Below the pieces are notes generated by a model that did not search any database, was not told the origin of the DNA, and saw only the letters and a list, made by a program, of their open reading frames with translations. DNA of 64,000 nt, taken from the NCBI GenBank assembly GCA_052118425.1, contig JBQKHF010000012.1; one strand, given 5' to 3'. Position 1 is the stretch's first letter. Each line of letters begins with the position of its first letter. A program made the position numbers and the translations under genes. Below are positions 1 through 7,501 of this stretch, piece after piece. This stretch comes from Roseburia_C sp900315735 (GTDB lineage: Bacteria > Bacillota > Clostridia > Lachnospirales > Lachnospiraceae).

Positions 1-104
1 TCAGATTCCATCTCACGATGGACACCCTTGCTGTTCAGCTATACACTTCCCACTATCTGGGCGTGTTCGGGACTTTCACCTGTTAGAGCGCGCCCATGGC
101 GCGC
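1..104 (-). mobile_element. 5' end of a group IIC self-splicing intron (truncated by the window edge)
   Basis: Read on the minus strand, the segment starts GCGCGCCATGGGCGCGC, then has a CTAACAGGTGAAAGTCCCGA block and an AGCAAGGGTGTCC...GAGATGGAATCTGA block. These match in order the domain I start of group IIC introns such as the Oceanobacillus iheyensis intron (recalled from memory, not searched). Group IIC introns insert just after intrinsic terminators, and this one begins about ten bases past the chemoreceptor terminator hairpin. The first bases are GCGCG rather than the usual GUGYG, so position 2 is off-consensus. The rest of the ribozyme and any reverse transcriptase would lie to the left, outside the window. 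Confidence 0.82.
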
Positions 105-114
105 AAACCAAAAG

Positions 115-144
115 AAGGAGGGGCGAGATAATCCGCTCCTCCTT
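115..144 (-). terminator. Intrinsic terminator of the ketosynthase-chemoreceptor unit
   Basis: An 11-bp stem (115-125 with 134-144, one G-U pair) follows the chemoreceptor stop codon by nine bases and is followed on the minus strand by CTTCTTTTGGTTT. It serves as the insertion target of the group IIC intron that begins at 104. Confidence 0.8.
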
Positions 145-153
145 ACATATCCC

Positions 154-1707
154 CTATTCTTCCTGCTTAAGTAATAGTGTCATTTCAGCAACTATTTCGT
201 TAATTGTGCTTACTTGTGTAGCAATCTCCACTGTATCAGTTGCATTACTTCCTGCCATATCACTAATGGATTTGAATTGTTCATTTTCATTTCTGATATT
301 TTCCGCTATGTTCTGATTGATAGAAACAGTCTTCTTAATAACTTCTGATTGCTTGCCATGAGCATCTCCCATTGTACCAATTGCATTAACAGAAATATTT
401 AACAGTTCCGTCATATCCTGCATACACTTAAAAACATCTGCAAAAGATTCATTTTGTGTACTTAATTTTGTTGAATTTTCTTTCACTTGCGTCGTAATGT
501 CCCGTACATTCTGCTGTACTCGTTCAATAACTTCCTGAACAACCTTTAGAGATTCCTGAGTGCTATTTGCAAGATTTCCCACTTCAGTTGCAACAACCGC
601 AAATCCTTTTCCAGCCTCCCCAGCTCTTGCTGCTTCGATTGAAGCATTCAATGCCAGTAAATTTGTTGATGAAGATATGTCACTGATTAGTTTCAGGGTA
701 ACACCAATTTCCTGCACTGCATCTGCCAGTTTTTGTGCTACCTCCGTTGTGATTTTCATTGATTCTGATACTTCTCCATTAATTGTATGTAGATTTCCCA
801 AAAGTTTCTCGTTTTCTTTTGATTTATCAAGCAAATCTCTGGATGTACTTTCTACCTGTGACACACTATTCGCAACAACATTTTCCCATTGACTCAATTC
901 ACTGAGATTTTCCATGCTTTCTTCAGTTTTTGCACTAAGAAGATTACTATTTTCAACCAGCTGTTCACTAGTAGCCGCCAGTTCCTCTGCTGATGCACTT
1001 CCATTTTCAGAAGTATGTGAAAGTGACATGCCTGCATTCTGTAATGTACCAGACAACCTTTGAACCGAACCCAAAACATTCATTACTTTTTTATTATTAG
1101 ATTCCATTTCATCTTTCTTTGCATTAACAAGGAAATGACTTATTAAATAAGTTAATATCACAATAAACAATAATGTTAAAACAAGACATACGATTCTTGC
1201 AATTACATTAGGTATAAACAATGCGTCTTTAACAGGAAGCAATGCGTGTCCTCTTACAAACCATGATACTGCTAAAGAAAGTGTAATCTCTAAAGCTGTT
1301 ATAACAACAATTTTCACATCTACAAAAAATGCTACAGCAATTACAAACAATAAAGCATATCCCCAAAACTCCGTTGATGGTATCATATACAAAATAAAAT
1401 TATATTGAGTAAACATGATTATCACTAAGAAAATTTTAGCCGCCTTCAATTTATTAGCAGACACAAAGCCATCTACAAAACCTGTTTTTACAAAATAAAT
1501 GCCAATAAACAAATAAAGCAAGCAGGTAATATCAAAAATAATTAATGCTGTCCAACTAACTGTTGGAAACAACCCAAAAATTTTCTCTGTTGTATACAAT
1601 AGTCCTGCACATTGACACGCCCCCGGAACTATTAACAATATCAATACATATACCTTATTTATATATTCATCCAATGCTGTTTTATATTTTCTCTGTGCGT
1701 TCATCAT
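154..1707 (-). CDS. Methyl-accepting chemotaxis-type receptor with a polytopic membrane sensor
   Basis: 517 aa. The N-terminal 195 residues hold about six hydrophobic helices (roughly 19-37, 50-73, 88-108, 113-130, 133-150, 165-193) and no large extracellular loop or HAMP domain. The cytoplasmic part is a methyl-accepting signalling domain with the conserved hairpin tip NASIEAARAGEAGKGFAVVA at about 354-373. Such receptors pass ligand signals to CheA/CheW, but no che genes are in the window. The compact membrane domain suggests a small lipophilic ligand or a membrane cue (inference). It lies 15 bp downstream of a ketosynthase-like gene on the same strand and is almost certainly co-transcribed with it. 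SD AGGAG precedes the first ATG; a second ATG follows immediately, so the start could be one codon later. Confidence 0.9.
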   Translation of the reverse strand: MMNAQRKYKTALDEYINKVYVLILLIVPGACQCAGLLYTTEKIFGLFPTVSWTALIIFDITCLLYLFIGIYFVKTGFVDGFVSANKLKAAKIFLVIIMFTQYNFILYMIPSTEFWGYALLFVIAVAFFVDVKIVVITALEITLSLAVSWFVRGHALLPVKDALFIPNVIARIVCLVLTLLFIVILTYLISHFLVNAKKDEMESNNKKVMNVLGSVQRLSGTLQNAGMSLSHTSENGSASAEELAATSEQLVENSNLLSAKTEESMENLSELSQWENVVANSVSQVESTSRDLLDKSKENEKLLGNLHTINGEVSESMKITTEVAQKLADAVQEIGVTLKLISDISSSTNLLALNASIEAARAGEAGKGFAVVATEVGNLANSTQESLKVVQEVIERVQQNVRDITTQVKENSTKLSTQNESFADVFKCMQDMTELLNISVNAIGTMGDAHGKQSEVIKKTVSINQNIAENIRNENEQFKSISDMAGSNATDTVEIATQVSTINEIVAEMTLLLKQEE

Positions 1708-1722
1708 AACCTTCTCTCCTCT

Positions 1723-2724
1723 CTAAAATTCATATAATTGTACAATAATAGAATAACCAGCTCCAACTGTGCACAGAATTATTTTATTGCCCTTTTGAGA
1801 ATATGTATCCCACATTCTATTCAAACACAAGATAGGACATGTATTTCCAGTATATCCATATTCTTTTCCCACAAAATGATATTTATTTTTTTCAAGAGGA
1901 ACTCCCAATATTTTCAACGTTTCCGTATTATATATATCGCTAAGTTGAGAGAAAACAAAATAATCAATATCATCTATGACTAAATTATTTCTATTAACCA
2001 CTTCCATAATAGAATCAGCCCATTTCTGTGATAAAAAATCCATTGGAAATGAAATCCACTCTAATCTTTTTTCATTAGGTTCTACTTTTTTTAATGGAAC
2101 TTTCGACATTCCACATTTAGGATACGTAACGTATTGATGGTAGCTTGCATTTACAAACGTATATGTATCTAATAAACCTCTCTGTTTTTCTGACTCTTCG
2201 CAAGATAATGCAACACATGCCGCAGCATCAGCAAAAGTTGCATAAACCACAGTATCCGTCCATAATGTAGCCGGTGAAACGCAAAAACATCCGACCACAA
2301 GTGCCTTGGTAATGTTTGAAAGTTTCATATATTTCGATACGACATCCATTCCCTGAAGCATTCCTATACAATTTGCATTTAAATCGAACGCCACCTTAAT
2401 ATTTTTCATTTCTTCACCATACAAACCAGTAACTCTCATTGCATTTGTGGGTGACAAATACTCTGGAGTATCAGTGCATACAACAAGCATTTCATAATCT
2501 TGCAAATGGAGATGGTTCTTTTTCATACAATTATCTATTGCATTTTGAATCATCGTAATCGCGTTTTCGCCTTCTGAAATAAAATAGCGCTTTCTTCTTC
2601 CCAAATGATTCATAAGACTATGTGCACTAAGTCCTATTTTTTCAAAATGTTCATCTAACTCTTCATTATAGACTTTATTTGGTGGAATATATACACCGGT
2701 TCCATCCATCACAACATTCTTCAT
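1723..2724 (-). CDS. Ketoacyl-ACP-synthase-III-like (FabH fold) protein with altered active site
   Basis: 333 aa from the ATG that sits 8 nt after AGGAGG; a TTG two codons earlier is too close to that SD. The N-terminus has the family start GTGVYIPPNKV. The nucleophile Cys is in DLNANCIGM (Cys119) and the oxyanion Asn in GYTGNTCP (Asn294). Where FabH has His in HQAN, this protein has FSQLSD, so the His position is Ser259. FabH enzymes condense acyl-CoA with malonyl-ACP; homologues with altered triads act as acyltransferases or make signal molecules. The true substrate is unknown. No acyl carrier protein or fatty-acid gene is nearby; the only partner is the downstream chemoreceptor. Expression probably runs from the promoter at 3015-3043 through the repeat leader and hairpin. 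Confidence 0.85.
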   Translation of the reverse strand: MKNVVMDGTGVYIPPNKVYNEELDEHFEKIGLSAHSLMNHLGRRKRYFISEGENAITMIQNAIDNCMKKNHLHLQDYEMLVVCTDTPEYLSPTNAMRVTGLYGEEMKNIKVAFDLNANCIGMLQGMDVVSKYMKLSNITKALVVGCFCVSPATLWTDTVVYATFADAAACVALSCEESEKQRGLLDTYTFVNASYHQYVTYPKCGMSKVPLKKVEPNEKRLEWISFPMDFLSQKWADSIMEVVNRNNLVIDDIDYFVFSQLSDIYNTETLKILGVPLEKNKYHFVGKEYGYTGNTCPILCLNRMWDTYSQKGNKIILCTVGAGYSIIVQLYEF

Positions 2725-2785
2725 GAGCAAAACCTCCTATTCTTGAATTGCTTAACAATCCAGTGTATTTTTATATTACTCCATA

Positions 2786-2818
2786 CAAAAATGCCCTTTA
2801 CCGCATAGCAATAAAGGG
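2786..2818 (-). promoter_or_regulatory. Terminator-like hairpin (possible attenuator) in the ketosynthase leader
   Basis: On the minus strand CCCTTTA (2818-2812) pairs with TAAAGGG (2800-2794) across an 11-nt loop, followed by CA and five T residues. It lies between the leader ORF and the ketosynthase start, so it would stop transcription before the operon unless a ribosome or factor prevents folding. The stem has only three GC pairs, so it is a weak terminator at best. Confidence 0.55.
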
Positions 2819-2862
2819 ATTAGATTGTATCAGCATATATAACAATTGAACTTTCCATTTTT

Positions 2863-2970
2863 TTACATAACAAAGAAACAGCCTGTGCTGTGCTGTGCTG
2901 TGCTGTGCTGTGCTGTGCTGTGCTGTGCTGTGCTGTGCTGTGCTGTGGCAACTCTAAATTCTTTTCGCAT
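2863..2970 (-). CDS. Leader peptide ORF running through the 5-bp repeat tract
   Basis: 35 codons start at an ATG with SD AAAGGA nine bases upstream. The peptide begins MRKEFRVATA, then repeats QHSTA because three 5-bp units make five codons, and ends GCFFVM at TAA (2863-2865). A perfect promoter lies 38-45 bases upstream. The copy number of the repeat sets the reading frame past the tract: with 13 copies it stops at 2863, with 14 it would stop at 2820 and with 12 at 2798. The last two stops lie beside or inside the downstream hairpin. Whether the peptide is made is unknown; the SD and the position after the promoter are the support. Confidence 0.5.
   Translation of the reverse strand: MRKEFRVATAQHSTAQHSTAQHSTAQHSTGCFFVM
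2883..2947. repeat. Pentanucleotide microsatellite, 13 perfect copies (TGCTG on plus, CAGCA on minus)
   Basis: 65 bp of exact period 5 with no interruptions. Such tracts change copy number by slipped-strand mispairing. It lies inside the transcribed leader of the ketosynthase-chemoreceptor unit and inside a short ORF, so slippage would change the frame. Copy number in an assembly from short reads may be unreliable. Confidence 0.95.
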
Positions 2971-3014
2971 GGCTGTCAAGTCCTTTCTTTAAAACTTTTT
3001 TCTCTATGTGTTAT

Positions 3015-3043
3015 ATTATACCTTTTTTGTGACTTTTTGTCAA
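3015..3043 (-). promoter_or_regulatory. Consensus sigma-A promoter for the repeat leader and ketosynthase operon
   Basis: Minus strand: TTGACA (3038-3043), 17-bp spacer, TATAAT (3015-3020), expected start near 3008. Both hexamers match consensus perfectly. A second, weaker candidate is TTGACA (2974-2979), 17 bp, TAGAGT (2951-2956), which would start inside the repeat tract. Confidence 0.85.
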
Positions 3044-3113
3044 TTTTCTTGGAGTTTTCTAAAAAGTTTCGTGATAATGCACAATCAAACACGTTTTGTT
3101 TCACAAACTATAT

Positions 3114-3353
3114 CTACCACAATTCCAGACTATCAATCGCATCCACCCATGCCTGCATTTCACCGTTCAAAGCAAGTCTGGCATACTCAAGCGGTTCATC
3201 TATTGCCAATGCATTAAGTGAATTCTGCGAGCAAGGTGTTGTTTTCAATCCATCCTCCGCCTTATTACAATCAATCCGCAATATGTAATTCTCAAAGGTG
3301 GTTACATCAATGCTATTCGTATATGGGTTATAATCTGCATATATCAATATCAT
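3114..3353 (-). CDS. Small conserved protein of unknown function (resembles DUF6061)
   Basis: 79 aa, starting MILIYADYNPYTNSIDV and containing the phrase ALAIDEPLEYARLALNGE. I recognise this as like small proteins of gut Clostridia placed, from memory, in DUF6061; no function is known. There is no signal peptide or membrane helix; the protein is acidic and looks cytosolic. GGAAAGGA lies about 8-12 bases before the ATG. It lies upstream of, and in the same direction as, the repeat-leader promoter, with no strong terminator between, so read-through into that operon is possible. Its upstream flank carries a gene remnant at 3357-3419. Confidence 0.7.
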   Translation of the reverse strand: MILIYADYNPYTNSIDVTTFENYILRIDCNKAEDGLKTTPCSQNSLNALAIDEPLEYARLALNGEMQAWVDAIDSLELW

Positions 3354-3356
3354 ATC

Positions 3357-3419
3357 TTATCTGTCCTTTCCTTGTTTTTCTAAAAATTTTGAAAGCATTT
3401 CAATCCGTTCTTCCTGCCA
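3357..3419 (-). pseudogene. C-terminal remnant of a lost gene upstream of the DUF6061-like gene
   Basis: An open stretch reads WQEERIEMLSKFLEKQGKDR then TAA, ending three bases before the start of the next gene. The frame closes at TAA TAA just upstream and there is no start codon with an SD, so this looks like the tail of a deleted gene. Weak support: it is only 20 codons long. The rest of 3420-3675 holds a TATAAT (3432-3437) and an inverted pair TTTTCCCT/AGGGAAAA around 3467-3501, but no gene. Confidence 0.35.
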
Positions 3420-3675
3420 TTATTATTTTGTATTATACTTTGTTACAGGATTTTCTTTCCCTTATTTTTTCCCTTATCAGGCTTCGTAACACGAGGGAAA
3501 AGGATATAACACAAGGGAAAGCATAAGGGCAAACTCACTTGCTACAAATTTAGCATTTTCAAGGGTTTGCGGACTTCATGAAGATAAGATATAACAGTTA
3601 ATAAATGTTAAGAATTACGTCAAATCAAAACTGGAATTTTTCAATTTCATCAAACTAAATTGGATACCTGTTTTT

Positions 3676-4104
3676 TTATTTTATATTAATCATTCCTAAT
3701 CCAACAAGACATACCAATATGCCACCAATCTTATTCCAAGTAATATTTTCTCGGTAAAGAAAATATCCTACAAATATTAATATCACAGCAAGTATTGCTG
3801 CTTGCACAATTTGTGCTGTACTTACAGGCCATCCGGCTTTGTAAGCATAAATATAGCCTACTTCCAAACCAACAATAACAATCCCAAGAACAAAAGGTGC
3901 CCAATTTACCTTACTGTACTCGGTTATAATATTTGCATCCTTATTCAACACATAATATAGGATCACTGAAGCAGCTGCACCAATCAGATATGTGATAGTT
4001 AGTGACGCAAGAGGATTCATCCCTTCTGGAACAGACTTTGCACAAATCTGATAAAAAACATTTGATAACACAACAAGCCCAAGTGGCCATACATAATTGA
4101 ACAT
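3676..4104 (-). CDS. Small EamA/DMT-family membrane protein (half-size transporter)
   Basis: 142 aa with four predicted membrane helices and the DMT-type ending TWNKIGGILVCLVGLGMI. Full EamA transporters have ten helices in two repeats; this has one unit and would have to dimerise like SMR proteins. The substrate is unknown. The start chosen is the ATG six bases after GGAGGAA; an ATG five codons upstream overlaps that SD. A promoter-like pair TATACA (4265-4270), 18 bp, TATAAT (4241-4246) lies upstream, with an inverted repeat between it and the gene that could be an operator. Confidence 0.75.
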   Translation of the reverse strand: MFNYVWPLGLVVLSNVFYQICAKSVPEGMNPLASLTITYLIGAAASVILYYVLNKDANIITEYSKVNWAPFVLGIVIVGLEVGYIYAYKAGWPVSTAQIVQAAILAVILIFVGYFLYRENITWNKIGGILVCLVGLGMINIK

Positions 4105-4208
4105 AATTAGTTCCTCCATATAAATATTCTATTGGCCTGTTGTGCGGTAGGGTCCCAGCCGCTTTATAGAAAGCTCCTTGTTTTAGGAACATTTCAATTT
4201 GCTCTAAC

Positions 4209-4226
4209 GACAAATTCCAATTTGTC
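4209..4226. promoter_or_regulatory. 18-bp inverted repeat, candidate operator before the EamA-like gene
   Basis: GACAAATTCCAATTTGTC: two perfect 8-bp arms around CC, placed just after the -10 box at 4241-4246 for minus-strand transcription. The position suits a repressor site. No regulator gene is adjacent. Confidence 0.45.
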
Positions 4227-4384
4227 AAATTCATATCCGAATTATATCATAAAAATAACGACACTGTATATCACTTTCGCAACCATACAATGCCGTTACT
4301 TTTGTTTTCTCTAATGCACCAAACCAACCATATTCCTGTATACGATAAATACCATATGCAGGGTTCGACTGCATTCACGCGGAG

Positions 4385-4725
4385 TGGACTAGACGGGAGT
4401 CGAACCCGTGTCCAAAAACCAATCCCCTGTCCTTCTACGAGCGTAGTTCATAATTTGACATTCCCTCTGCAATTCCGGTATGAACACCGTAACTGTTTCA
4501 GTAGCTTCATCATACGCCCACGGGTTCAAAGCTTTGCCCGTGTCGTTTCTCACATAGTCGAAGCCTGGGTCCTAAAGTGTGAGTGCTCTAGGTCAGACTG
4601 CTGCCATTAGGCAGCGTAAGCTAATTTATTATCGTTAGCGTTTAATTTTAAGTTTGGAATTTAACGCATCACCCTGCGGCTCGCTTCTCCAGCTTCATAA
4701 TCCCTGTCGAAACCTTTACTAGCCC
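4385..4725 (-). ncRNA. ssrA: Transfer-messenger RNA (tmRNA)
   Basis: About 341 nt. The 5' end GGGCTAGTAAAGG and the 3' end CTAGTCCA form the acceptor stem, with the T-arm GGGTTCGACTCCC near the 3' end and the 5' signature TTTCGACAGGG. The internal reading frame (4607-4639) encodes the tag ANDNKLAYAA then TAA. CCA is not encoded and must be added. tmRNA rescues stalled ribosomes together with SmpB, whose gene lies just upstream on the same strand. A promoter TATAAT (4741-4746) precedes it. Confidence 0.95.
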
Positions 4726-4740
4726 TTATATATTTATTCT

Positions 4741-4769
4741 ATTATAACCTGCCTCTGCTATTCCTGCAA
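4741..4769 (-). promoter_or_regulatory. tmRNA promoter
   Basis: Minus strand TTGCAG (4764-4769), 17-bp spacer, TATAAT (4741-4746), about 15 bases before the mature tmRNA 5' end. The -35 is poor, the -10 perfect. Confidence 0.6.
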
Positions 4770-4825
4770 GAGGCAAAGATAGAACCACTGTTTGTATTGC
4801 CATTAACTGACAATTTTTCCGCCTG

Positions 4826-5293
4826 CTAACCAAGATTTCTTACTTTGAAATCCCTCTCTGCTTCACGGCGCATATCCTTCTTTGCAATATCATTTCGCTT
4901 ATCATAAAGCTTCTTACCTTTGGCAAGGGCAATCTGAACTTTTACCAGACTTCCTTTAAAATATACTTCCACCGGAACAATGGTATAACCTTTTTCTTTA
5001 ATCTTCTGCTCTAATTTGCGAATCTCGTTTTTGTGCATCAGAAGCTTCTTTGGGCGAAGCGGGTCACGGTTAAAAATGTTTCCCTTTTCATATGGGCTGA
5101 TGTGCATACCATATATGATGACTTCCCCATGTTCAATGTGTATGAAGGATTCCTTGATACTGCATTTTCCCATACGGAGTGATTTTACTTCTGTTCCATG
5201 CAGGCTGATTCCTGCTTCATAAAGTTCTTCCAAGAAATAATCATGTCTTGCCTTCTTATTATTGGCAATCATCTTAATCGATTCTTTTCCCAT
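4826..5293 (-). CDS. smpB: SsrA-binding protein SmpB
   Basis: 155 aa, normal length. It carries the family features NKKARHDYFL, GTEVKSLR, the ISPYEKGN loop and a basic C-terminal tail (KLYDKRNDIAKKDMRREAER) that enters the ribosome decoding centre. SmpB binds the tRNA-like part of tmRNA and brings it to stalled ribosomes. It sits between rnr and ssrA on the same strand; RNase R degrades the faulty mRNAs that this system releases, so the three genes form a functional set. SD AGGAG is nine bases before the ATG. Confidence 0.96.
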   Translation of the reverse strand: MGKESIKMIANNKKARHDYFLEELYEAGISLHGTEVKSLRMGKCSIKESFIHIEHGEVIIYGMHISPYEKGNIFNRDPLRPKKLLMHKNEIRKLEQKIKEKGYTIVPVEVYFKGSLVKVQIALAKGKKLYDKRNDIAKKDMRREAERDFKVRNLG

Positions 5294-5328
5294 TCTTCAT
5301 TTCTCCTGTTCCTGTTGCCCTCTGCCTA

Positions 5329-7482
5329 TCAAATGATTGGTTCCTCTGTTTCTTCCGGCTTTGCTGCCAGCTCAAAATCGATGGTTCTTACAATTTCATC
5401 TACACCGATTACCCGGATATATACCTTCTGTCCCAGCTTGTAATGGCGGTTTGTTACTTCACCCACCAGTTCAAAAGTATCTTCATAATACTGATAGTAA
5501 TCATCGGTAAGGCTGGTTACATGCACAAGACCCTCTACCGTATTTGGCAGCTCGACATACATACCATAGGAAGCCACGCCGGAAATAACACCCTCATAGA
5601 CTTCTCCGATATGCTCTGCCATATACTGTGCTTTTTTCAGCTTCTCAGTCTCACGCTCTGCCTCATCTGCCCGCCGCTCGGTCTCACTGGAATGCTTTGC
5701 TACTTCCGGCAGAATCGTTTCGTAATGTGCCATCCTCTTATGATTCATCCTCCCCCGCAATGTTTCCTTGATAATACGGTGTATCTGCAAATCAGGATAA
5801 CGGCGAATCGGCGATGTAAAATGACAATAGCAGCTCGCTGCCAGTCCGAAATGCCCGGTATTCTCTGTGGTATATTTTGCCTGTTTCATGGAGCGAAGGG
5901 TCAACCGGCTGATTAATGCCTCCTCCGGTGTTCCTTCGATTTTTCCCAACAACTTCTGCAATTCCTTCGGATGAATTTCTTCCTGACTGATATGCAGTGT
6001 ATATCCGAAATTACCGATTAGCGTTGCAAGCTTTCTGATTTTTTCTTCATCCGGTGTCTCATGGGTACGATAGAGAAATGGTATCTCCTGCCAGAAAAAT
6101 TCCTGTGCCACCGTCTCATTAGCAATCAGCATGAAATCTTCAATTAATTTCGTAGCTGTATTTCTGTCATATGGCTTGATTTCCAATGGTCTTCCATTTC
6201 TATCCAAAAGAATTTTCGTTTCCGGGAAATCAAAATCAATAGAACCGCGTTTCATACGATTCCCTCGAAGCAATGCTGCCAGCTCTCCCATTTTTTCAAA
6301 CATCGGAACCAGTTCCTGATACGTTGCAATCGTTGCTTCGTTATGGTCTTCTAAAATTTCTTTTACTGCTGTATAAGTCATTCTGCGGTCAATTTTTACC
6401 ACAGACTCTACAATTTTATGGTCAATGACTTTGCCCTTTGGGTTAATAGTCATGATGCAGCTCAATGCCAGCCGGTTCTCTCCTTCATTCAGAGAACAGA
6501 TTCCATTGGACAATGCATGCGGCAGCATCGGAATTACGCGGTCAACCAGATATACACTGGTTCCGCGGTTCAGTGCCTCTACATCCAGTGCACTGTGCTC
6601 CTGCACATAATTGGACACGTCCGCAATATGCACACCCAGAATATAATTTTCCCCATCCATGGTAAGGGATACCGCATCATCCAAATCTTTGGAGTCTTCT
6701 CCATCGATTGTCACCATCTGCCAGTCCCGTAAATCCTCCCTGCCTGCCATATCAGCCTCACTGACTTCTTTGGCTACATTTTCCACCTGTTTCATAATCT
6801 TCGGTGCAAATTCTGTCGGCAGGTCAAAGCCTCTTACAATGGATAAAATATCTGTTCCCGGGTCATTGATGTGACCAAGTATTTCAACAATTTTTCCTTC
6901 CGGTTTCTTGCCGTTTTTGCCATAATCGGTAATCTCAACGACAACTTTGTGTCCATCCACGGCTCCTTTGGAGCGTTCGATTGGAATAAAAATATCCTGC
7001 GCCAGCTTCTGGTTATCCGGCACTACAAATCCGAAATTCTTGCTGCTCTGATAAGTTCCGACAATCTGATGCAGACCTCTGGATATAATTTTTATAATTC
7101 TGCCTTCCCGGCGTTTTCCAGTCTTCTGCGGATTTACTGCAACAGATACGGTGTCCATATGCATGGCTCCGTTAGTATTTTCCTCCGGGATATAGATGTC
7201 TTCCTCTTCACCCTCTACCGTCACGAAGCCAAAACCTCTGCTGTTTCCGGTATAAACACCAGTTAAGAATCTTCCGGAAGCCTTTACATATTTGCCCTTC
7301 TGTGTCAGCTCTACCTTGCCTTCTTCCAGTAAAGCATCCAAAACTGCATGCAGTTCTTCCCTCTGCTCTTTGGACACCTGCAGAAGCATTGCAATCTCTT
7401 TGGCTTTCATTGGGACATATAAGTCATCACAGATAAACTCGTATACAATTTTCTTTCTTTTTTCCAGTGCTTCTCTATCCAT
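5329..7482 (-). CDS. rnr: Ribonuclease R
   Basis: 717 aa. Order: N-terminal winged helix (1-65), cold-shock/OB domains (70-190), RNB catalytic domain with the metal-binding motif DGEDSKDLDDAV at about 260-271, and a C-terminal S1 domain (about 625-700). It is a processive 3'-5' exonuclease for structured RNA and works with tmRNA/SmpB. The ATG at 7482 has an AGGAAAG SD. An in-frame extension to 7575 reads into a dispersed repeat and starts with TTG, so I rejected it. It probably belongs to the secG transcript, though a terminator and a family A repeat separate the two. Confidence 0.95.
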   Translation of the reverse strand: MDREALEKRKKIVYEFICDDLYVPMKAKEIAMLLQVSKEQREELHAVLDALLEEGKVELTQKGKYVKASGRFLTGVYTGNSRGFGFVTVEGEEEDIYIPEENTNGAMHMDTVSVAVNPQKTGKRREGRIIKIISRGLHQIVGTYQSSKNFGFVVPDNQKLAQDIFIPIERSKGAVDGHKVVVEITDYGKNGKKPEGKIVEILGHINDPGTDILSIVRGFDLPTEFAPKIMKQVENVAKEVSEADMAGREDLRDWQMVTIDGEDSKDLDDAVSLTMDGENYILGVHIADVSNYVQEHSALDVEALNRGTSVYLVDRVIPMLPHALSNGICSLNEGENRLALSCIMTINPKGKVIDHKIVESVVKIDRRMTYTAVKEILEDHNEATIATYQELVPMFEKMGELAALLRGNRMKRGSIDFDFPETKILLDRNGRPLEIKPYDRNTATKLIEDFMLIANETVAQEFFWQEIPFLYRTHETPDEEKIRKLATLIGNFGYTLHISQEEIHPKELQKLLGKIEGTPEEALISRLTLRSMKQAKYTTENTGHFGLAASCYCHFTSPIRRYPDLQIHRIIKETLRGRMNHKRMAHYETILPEVAKHSSETERRADEAERETEKLKKAQYMAEHIGEVYEGVISGVASYGMYVELPNTVEGLVHVTSLTDDYYQYYEDTFELVGEVTNRHYKLGQKVYIRVIGVDEIVRTIDFELAAKPEETEEPII

Positions 7483-7501
7483 TCTTTTCTTTCCTATTTT
7501 T

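Noticed and set aside
2890..3288. Plus-strand ORF of 132 codons starting with repeated Leu-Cys-Cys-Ala-Val
   Set aside because: It is the 5-bp repeat read on the opposite strand, has no SD, and overlaps the minus-strand promoter and the DUF6061-like gene.
3941..4234. Minus-strand ORF starting MNLTNWNLSLEQIEMFLKQ, overlapping the EamA-like gene
   Set aside because: No SD, the start lies in the inverted repeat, and most of its length is the out-of-frame shadow of the transporter gene. The first 40 codons could be a decayed gene but nothing supports it.
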